NCBI GenBank assembly: GCA_030386875.1
Contig: CM059566.1
Span: 36,368,068 to 36,432,067 of the forward strand
Direction of reading: 5' to 3'
From: Morinoia aosen
Taxonomy: Eukaryota; Arthropoda; Malacostraca; Amphipoda; Talitridae
DNA: 64,000 bases
Made by a program: the position numbers and the translations under genes
In this document: positions 58,528 to 64,000 of the stretch, piece after piece
Layout of the letters: each line of letters starts with the position of its first letter
Numbering within the stretch: position 1 is the first letter of the stretch
The notes under the pieces: model-generated
The model's database searches: none
Seen by the model: the letters and a program-made list of their open reading frames with translations, nothing else
Told to the model about the DNA's origin: nothing

Positions 58528-59628
58528 GGGATTAAGGTAAATCTGAAGGATATGACAGTTGTCGATTTTCCACTTTTTGGTGCCTGAACCTAATTAATTG
58601 AATCAAAATAAACAAGTTTTCTTGGTAAATGTAAAGGACTTGACCATAATCGATTTTCCACTCTTTGATCAATAAAGATTGTTGATGAGACCAAAATAAA
58701 CAAGTTTTCTTCAAAGCACTTTTCGGCGGAAATAAGTATTTTAAAAGTTATGGCATTAAATGAGTTACCGTAACTCCAGTGTTTGAGGCGGGGAAAAATA
58801 CACCGCGCGGTCCGACGTGAAAGTAAACAGGCGTTCCCGCGCGCCAACCAAGCCGACGAAGAGCAAACCCCCTATTACAAACGTAAAGAGGTTGGGTCGT
58901 GAGGGGTAGCAACAGTTCTTTTAGTGAAAATTATAAAACTAAAAGAACTGTGGCTACCCCTCACGACCCAACCTCTTTACGTTTGTAATAGGGTGATGCA
59001 CACTGGAGTTCCGGTAACTCATTTAACGCCATAAGTTTTAAAATACTCATTTCCGCCGGAAAGTGCATTGAAGAAAACTTGTTTATTTTGGTCTCATCAA
59101 CAATCTTTGTTGATCAAAAAGTGGAAAATCGATTATGGTCAAGTCCTTAACATTTACCGTTTTCTTCTATGCACTTTTCGTCTCAAATGAGTATTTTACG
59201 ATTTATAGCGGTAAGTTTAGTTTCGTCATTGATGACGAATGCGCTCGAATAAACAGCTACTCATCGATTTTCGAATTTTTGTTGCTTGGAACATGGTAAT
59301 AACATCGAAATAAACAACTTTTCTTCTATACACTTTTTTCGTCAAATGAGTATTTAACGAGGTATAGCGGTAGGTTTGGTTTCGTCTTTCAAGACAGAGC
59401 GCTGGAAGCGAGACGCCATTGCAGTATTGCCATACAACTCGATCAAAGAATTTCTTTCCGCTTCAAAGACTGGAGTTGAGATAAGTCATTTACCGCTATA
59501 ACTAATAAAATACTCACTTGAGACGAAAAGTGCATAGAAGAAAACTTGTTTATTTTGGTGTCATTAACCACGTTCAGGCATTACAATTTGCAAAATCGAC
59601 AACTGTCATATCCTTCAGATTTACCGGG
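58528..59628. mobile_element. Composite (nested) foldback element
   Basis: Outer ends GGTAAATCTGAAGGATATGA (58537) and its inverse (about 59600-59624) enclose further inverted pairs. CAAAATAAACAAGTTTTCTT occurs at 58604 and 58693 and in inverse near 59080 and 59543. GGCATTAAATGAGTTACCG pairs with its inverse near 59012. The central hairpin 58868-58994 has arms of about 58 bases. No protein is encoded. Multiple direct copies of the arm sequence suggest repeated insertion or internal duplication. Confidence 0.75.
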
Positions 59629-59689
59629 ATTAATCTTTAAGTTGTAAAAGAATTGATATGTATCTGCGGGATTTACGGGTACAAATTCT

Positions 59690-60130
59690 TGGATTTATGA
59701 ATGTAGAAATTTGGGTTTTTGAATATATATGAATATAGCTTATGGGTTTATGAAAATAGATTTTTTTCAAGTCCGATTTTTGCGTTTTATAAAGATAGGT
59801 TGTTAAGTCTCATCAGAACAGATTTTTAGGTTTACAAGATTTTTAAGCCCTATAAAGATAGGTTTTGTAGGTTTCAGACGCACAGGTTTTGTTAGCTCTA
59901 TGAAGACGAGTTTATAGTTTTTATATAAAGATAGGATTTTAGTATTTTAAACGAGTAGGTGTTCATCGTTTCAGAAGGGTAGGCTCTTATTTATTTGAAA
60001 TTTGTTTAGTTATTGTGATGACAGGTTGTTAGTTTTTGGCAGGAGAGATTTGCAGTTTTACGTAGGGATAAATTTCAAGTTTTTGGTTATAAATTATAAG
60101 CTTTTTATGCCGATGAATTTGATTCAATTA
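59690..60130 (+). repeat. Degenerate repeats of about 30 bp right of the composite foldback
   Basis: Words such as CTATAAAGATAGGTTTTGTA, ATGAAGACGAGTTTATAG and AATATAGCTTATGGG recur at irregular spacing of about 25-35 bases. They may be the same family as 58290-58400, split by the foldback. Confidence 0.45.
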
Positions 60131-60276
60131 TTACCGTAATTGTGGTCATTGGGCGAGCCGCTGCTGACGGTCATCTACAACTGACGTTTGGCAGTGTAGT
60201 TGTCGTCATCGAAATGCCCGAGTGGCGATATTTGAATTTGCGTTTCAGTTAATTCATTTGCAGCAGTTTTTTTTTC

Positions 60277-60590
60277 TCCCTCAGGATTATGCAACTATTG
60301 TATCTATGGGAATTAACACTCCCAAGAGAAAATGTGAGGGCCCGAGCTGAGAGTTAGGTAGGGTTTCTTTTTGTTGTAATAAAATGTTTTTGTTATGCTA
60401 AGAACTACCTTTTTTGGTTCACTGGTGTCCTGTTTATCAGCTCCTACTATTCCTTCGACTTCTATCTTGTTTCATAAACTTCTTTTTCAACTTACTGTTT
60501 CTATGCCCTTTCTGCAAAGATTCCGCGTTCCATTAACTCGATACTAAATGGCACCTTCCTCCTTCCACTCTTTGTATCGCTTTGTGATGG
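60277..60590 (+). repeat. Dispersed repeat family A, plus copy
   Basis: Head CCCTCAGGATTATGCAACTA, AACACTCCCAAGAGAAAATG, GGCCCGAGCTGAGAGTTAGG, tail TTCCGCGTTCCATTAACTCG and ACTAAATGGCACCTTCCTCC. It is followed by decayed copies. Confidence 0.8.
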
Positions 60591-60632
60591 ATAGGGAGGC
60601 TTAAACCTACTAATAATAATCTTAAGCTGAAG

Positions 60633-60912
60633 GTTAAGTAGGCCTTCCAGTGCTGAAATGTTTTTTTTTAGTTATGTAACTGATCTTTTTTCCTCTTTTT
60701 TTGTGACCGTCTGTATCTGAGGTTTACAGTTCCCCTGTTTGTCAGCAACTATTATTTTTCCACTATTAGCATATTTCATACTTCTTTCAGTCTTGCTGCA
60801 TCTTTACAAGTGATGTGAAGATGCACTTTTGCATATATTCTCCGTTCCTTAAACTGTCTACTGAATAGTGCCTTCATCTCTCTCCATCTTTGGAACACAT
60901 TTTGTGGGTAGG
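60633..60912 (+). repeat. Dispersed repeat family A, decayed copy
   Basis: It lacks a clear head but keeps AGCTGAAGGTTAAGTAGGCC, a T-rich middle, TATTCTCCGTTCCTTAAACT and CTGAATAGTGCCTTCATCTC. Confidence 0.55.
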
Positions 60913-61140
60913 GGTACGTGAACTAAATCCTAATCCATTCTTCTTAATTAACCATTCCCGGGCATTAAGCCAACGGATGCCCCAACATCACAATGTGCAG
61001 CACAACACATCACGCCCCACAACATCTGTGCAGGAGAGCGCAAGTGGCCAGGTTGACTAACAGATTCCCGAGATTCCCAGCCCCGAAACCCCCGGCCCCG
61101 CCACTACTTGAGCTTTTTTCTACTTTTTTCTTGAGCTTTT

Positions 61141-61560
61141 ATCCCTGAGAGGGGATGCAATTATTGTATGTATGAGAATTGGAGCTCCCAGGGGGAAGAA
61201 AAATTTTCTCACCGTAAAGCTATCACGTTCACCAGGTCTAATTTCACCGGTATCCTTCCTACTAATTCGGGGCTTTACAACCAGGGGGAAGATGTGTGGT
61301 CCCGAGATGAAATTTAGGTAGGTCTTCCTTCTGTTGAATTTTATCAGATCTTCTGATTAACTTGTGTTTTGTTGCGAACCATTTTTTTGTCGACTGCTGA
61401 CCTGCTTTCAGCACCCATTACTTTCTTCTTCCACTCTTGTCTTGTTTCAATAACTTGCTTCCTAACTTGCTGTTTGCGTGCGCAAGGGGTCATGTTTCAC
61501 ACTAAGTCCACACTAAGAGGTACCTTCCTCTCTTTGTAACGCCTTTGAATAGGAGTAACG
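61141..61560 (+). repeat. Dispersed repeat family A copy with an 81-bp insertion
   Basis: The head ATCCCTGAGAGGGGATGCAA and GCTCCCAGGGGGAAGA are separated from the body (GGTCCCGAGATGAAATTTAG) by 61200-61280. The 12 bases CCAGGGGGAAGA occur on both sides of the insert (61188-61199 and 61281-61292), as a target-site-like duplication. Confidence 0.6.
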
Positions 61561-61618
61561 CCTCCCACTGGAGTTGATGCATCAGGTTATTTATAAAGGA
61601 CCATTGCTAACATTGATA

Positions 61619-61940
61619 ACCCCTCGGGGGCATACAACTGTTGTATCTATAAGAGTTAGCACTCCCAGGGGGAATGTGTAAGGACCCGAGCTGAGAGTTA
61701 GGTAGACTTTATTTTTGTTGAAATGAAATGATTTTTGTAATGTCAAGGACCTTTTTTCGGTTCACTGCTGTCCTATTTTACAGCACCTGCAACTTTCTTC
61801 TTCAACTTCTGCCTTGTTTCATGAACTTCTTTTTCAACTGACTGTTTCTATGTCATTTCTACATAGATTCCGCGTTCCCTTAGCTCCATACTAAATGGTG
61901 CCTTCCTCCTTCCTCTCTTTGGATCGCCTTTGTTGCGGAT
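61619..61940 (+). repeat. Dispersed repeat family A, best-preserved plus copy
   Basis: CCCCTCGGGGGCATACAACT, TAGCACTCCCAGGGGGAA, GACCCGAGCTGAGAGTTAGG, TTCCGCGTTCCCTTAGCTCC, ACTAAATGGTGCCTTCCTCC, then TGTTGCGGATAAGGAGGC. Copy length is about 320 bases. Confidence 0.8.
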
Positions 61941-62101
61941 AAGGAGGCTTGAACCAAGTAATAACCTAACAATTATTTTTTGTCACCATTAATATACGAG
62001 GGAAATCGTGACTCAGGACTACCACAAACCTAGAACAGAACAATAACATGTGTCGGGCAACAGGCACCGGACCTATTCTATTGAACGTTTGTCTCTTGCA
62101 G

Positions 62102-62193
62102 TCGTGGGATGAACTGGAGGCGCGCGCGCCGTCGAGAGACGTGGTGTGGCTGTCTTTTGCTACAGTCCTGCCCACTCTGGACGGCGTTGGAAG
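62102..62193 (+). pseudogene. Possible exon or exon remnant of a cystine-knot-like protein
   Basis: A GC-rich segment lies between TCTCTTGCAG and a GC-type donor (AAG|GCAAGT). One frame gives RRGVAVFCYSPAHSGRRWK and joins in phase 0 to 63584 (VVKTCGE), similar in layout to the YHSHDG...VVKDCEC end of the gene at 53.2 kb. That frame has a stop near the proposed acceptor, so either the exon starts later (for example after GTCGAG) or it is a broken copy. Weak evidence. Confidence 0.25.
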
Positions 62194-63002
62194 GCAAGTT
62201 CGTGTGTGCCGTACTTGTGTGGGTTGTTCCTTATAGTTTTATTTATTTCTCCGTTTTACTGGGAGCACCTTATCGGTTGCGACGGAAGAAAGTATTTGGA
62301 TTCTCTCGCACGTTTCAAATAGCTATAACCAGAGGTAATGAATCAATTATACCAGAACACAATGTTCTGCATCTGACCGAATATTTATATATACCTACCA
62401 TGATTGGTAGGCGTTACTACTAGAGCCCGGATATCCAGCAATGTTCTATTAATGCTGTAACGGCTATAGGGGCAAAAAAAATTGCAATTATCGTAAAACT
62501 GCTATTTTTTTACTAAGAACGCTTTTTTGATGAGGCACAAAGGCAAAAAGTAGTCATTATGCAATGAATGACTAAAACACCTACACAAAGTACTAGTCGA
62601 CGATGAAGAGGATAATTTAGAACAATGGAAATTTTTCGAGGCGCTAAAAATGGCCTGAACTTTGCAATTTGTGTCCGGTGCGATTCCTTTTCAGCTATCC
62701 TGTAAAAATATTCATTTTTATAGCTGCACATCAAAGAAAACTAATAAATTGCAGCAAAGACCTGCACAGTTTTACTTGATATTTAGCTACAAATAACAAT
62801 TTTTCTAGAAATTCCAAACTATTTTGCAATAATACCTGCAACATCAAATTTTCTAGTGCTATTTTGGCCCCGTTTTTTGCTTTATTTTGATCACTTTTTA
62901 GGACTAGGAATTCAGGCTCTAGTTATTACCACCATAGGATTGTTCTTTTTTTGTGAAACGCCCTGCGGAATAGGTTAATTATTTTCTGATTATTTGAACT
63001 AC

Positions 63003-63350
63003 AGAACGTGTGTGATGAGCGTATCTGTGATACAAGCTTCCTCAACTCCACAATATTCGGTGCATCAATCCATCAGATTCGGAGTCGGAATGAATATTAC
63101 GTGAATTGTCAGCAAATAGGAGCGCGTGTCATGGGATTTGTCGAATATTATTATGCATTTTTTACGGTCACTCGTTTTCAAGGATACTTAATGACCGTAT
63201 TTGTGATAAGAGTTTGATCAGTGCACATGTACTCGAATATTTTAATCGCGGATACTATTAGGTTGGATATATTGGTTTTTCATCAATATCTGGAAGATTT
63301 ACTTGAGGAAAATATTGAATTCCCGTCATTCTTGACGGGCCGTGGCCGTG
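63003..63350 (+). repeat. Dispersed repeat family C, diverged copy
   Basis: GTGTGTGATGAGCGTATCTG, ATACAAGCTTCCTCAACTCC, CATCAGATTCGGAGTCGGAA and the terminal TTGACGGGCCGTGGC are shared with 48860-49120. The interior is different after about 63110. Confidence 0.6.
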
Positions 63351-63583
63351 TAAATGATAATGAAAGACCAGACTCGCATTCACGATATTAATCTGAGATA
63401 TCCAGTCCAGTCATAGCGACAGACACAAAGCCAGAAGCCATGCGTTGTTAAGGAGGAAAACTTATATTTCTCGATAAACATATCATTTTAGATATAAAGG
63501 AAAGAGCGTGGTATATTCATTTAGGTTCAAATCCCGAGTATCTTTAGGGTAGGCTTATCAATGAAGGCTTGTTTTTGTTGCAG

Positions 63584-63631
63584 GTGGTGAAGACTTGTGG
63601 TGAAACCAGCGTTGGAGGGACGAAAAAATAA
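63584..63631 (+). pseudogene. Possible terminal exon, VVKTCGE...stop
   Basis: After TTTTTGTTGCAG the frame reads VVKTCGETSVGGTKK then TAA. The VVK-T-C start resembles the last strand of the cystine-knot repeats, but the final CxC is missing (CGE). The link to 62102-62193 is by phase only. Confidence 0.22.
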
Positions 63632-64000
63632 TTGGCTGGTGGCCGGGAGAACCTACTAAGAATTAATAAATACCCCTCTGTTTATATTTACTTATGTGTT
63701 GGGGCCGCGGGTGCAAGGGCAGCATTGAAAGCAAGTCGTGAAATGCAGGTTTCCAATGGGCAGCGGTGCCTGTGGTGTGTGTGCTGGTGGGCGAGTCCTC
63801 CATGAAGGGGCCGCTGTGTTGTGCGCAGCTTCAAGTAATGCTGTTGTTACAACTTGGCTAAGGCCGCTTCATGGGGAGGCCTACGAATTACAGTTTAAAA
63901 GCTCATTGGCCACACATCCGCCGTTTGGTTGAACTCGACATTTTTCGATTTTGTGACAGGAATACATGAATTTTGGCTTAGCCATGCGTACAATGTACTT
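63632..64000. other. Right edge: GC-richer segment, unassigned
   Basis: 63738-63840 is GC-richer and follows a candidate acceptor (TGAAATGCAG). One frame has Gly/Cys/Ala-rich sequence (FPMGSGACGVCAGG), another a hydrophobic run (PVVCVLVGESSMKGPLCC). No family is recognised, and the segment may belong to a gene continuing past the window. Confidence 0.2.

Larger units (their letters stand above)
53260..62040. other. Intergenic, repeat-rich
   Basis: No supported gene. A 37-codon ORF (54822-54935) begins ATG ACC GCG and has no recognisable motif. The palindrome, foldback and minisatellite features are listed separately. Non-repeat parts (53.3-55.1, 55.4-56.2 and 57.7-58.2 kb) show nothing recognisable. 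Confidence 0.5.

Overview
This is an AT-rich animal (eukaryotic) genomic window. Exons are short, introns run from about 0.4 to 3.5 kb with GT..AG ends, and tandem and dispersed repeats are abundant. A degenerate CCTAA/TTAGG-type tract at about 17.70-17.89 kb and the gene types suggest an arthropod, most likely an insect. This is an inference; no species-level marker was recognised. Nearly all ORFs above 60 codons are chance or repeat-derived. The real coding information sits in short spliced exons.

Two multi-exon genes were reconstructed on the + strand by joining exons whose splice phases all agree. Gene 1 (23791-29763, six coding exons, about 373-383 aa) is a TGF-beta superfamily ligand of the BMP type. 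It has a signal peptide, a propeptide, an RAKR furin site and a C-terminal cystine-knot domain with six cysteines. The cysteine that normally makes the interchain disulfide is replaced by His. Gene 2 (37934-53255, nine exons, 314 aa) encodes a secreted protein with three successive cystine-knot-like repeats of seven cysteines each (CxxxC or CxGxC ... CxC). A natural run of six histidines lies in the first repeat. A third, partial and uncertain pair of exon-like segments (62102-62193 and 63584-63631) resembles the C-terminal end of such a domain.

Layout: 0.4-0.6 kb, possible minus-strand exon of an unrecognised gene. 0.7-22.5 kb, gene-poor DNA with dispersed repeats, minisatellites and the TTAGG-like tract. 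22.5-23.7 kb, GC-richer probable promoter and 5' UTR of gene 1. 23.8-29.8 kb, gene 1. 29.8-37.4 kb, intergenic with minisatellites. 37.4-37.9 kb, minisatellite plus a TATA-type promoter. 37.9-53.3 kb, gene 2. 53.3-64 kb, intergenic with foldback elements, a GT-rich minisatellite and a cluster of one dispersed repeat family.

The most striking pattern is that minisatellites in both genes repeatedly abut exon/intron junctions and carry extra copies of the junction itself. Gene 2 exon 7 has its donor followed by about 31 copies of a 16-bp unit that includes the exon end. Gene 2 exon 4 has its acceptor in the last unit of a 73-bp array. Gene 1 exon 3 is followed by donor-like repeats. The two genes encode different branches of the cystine-knot growth-factor fold and lie 8 kb apart on the same strand. 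A functional link between them is only a hypothesis.
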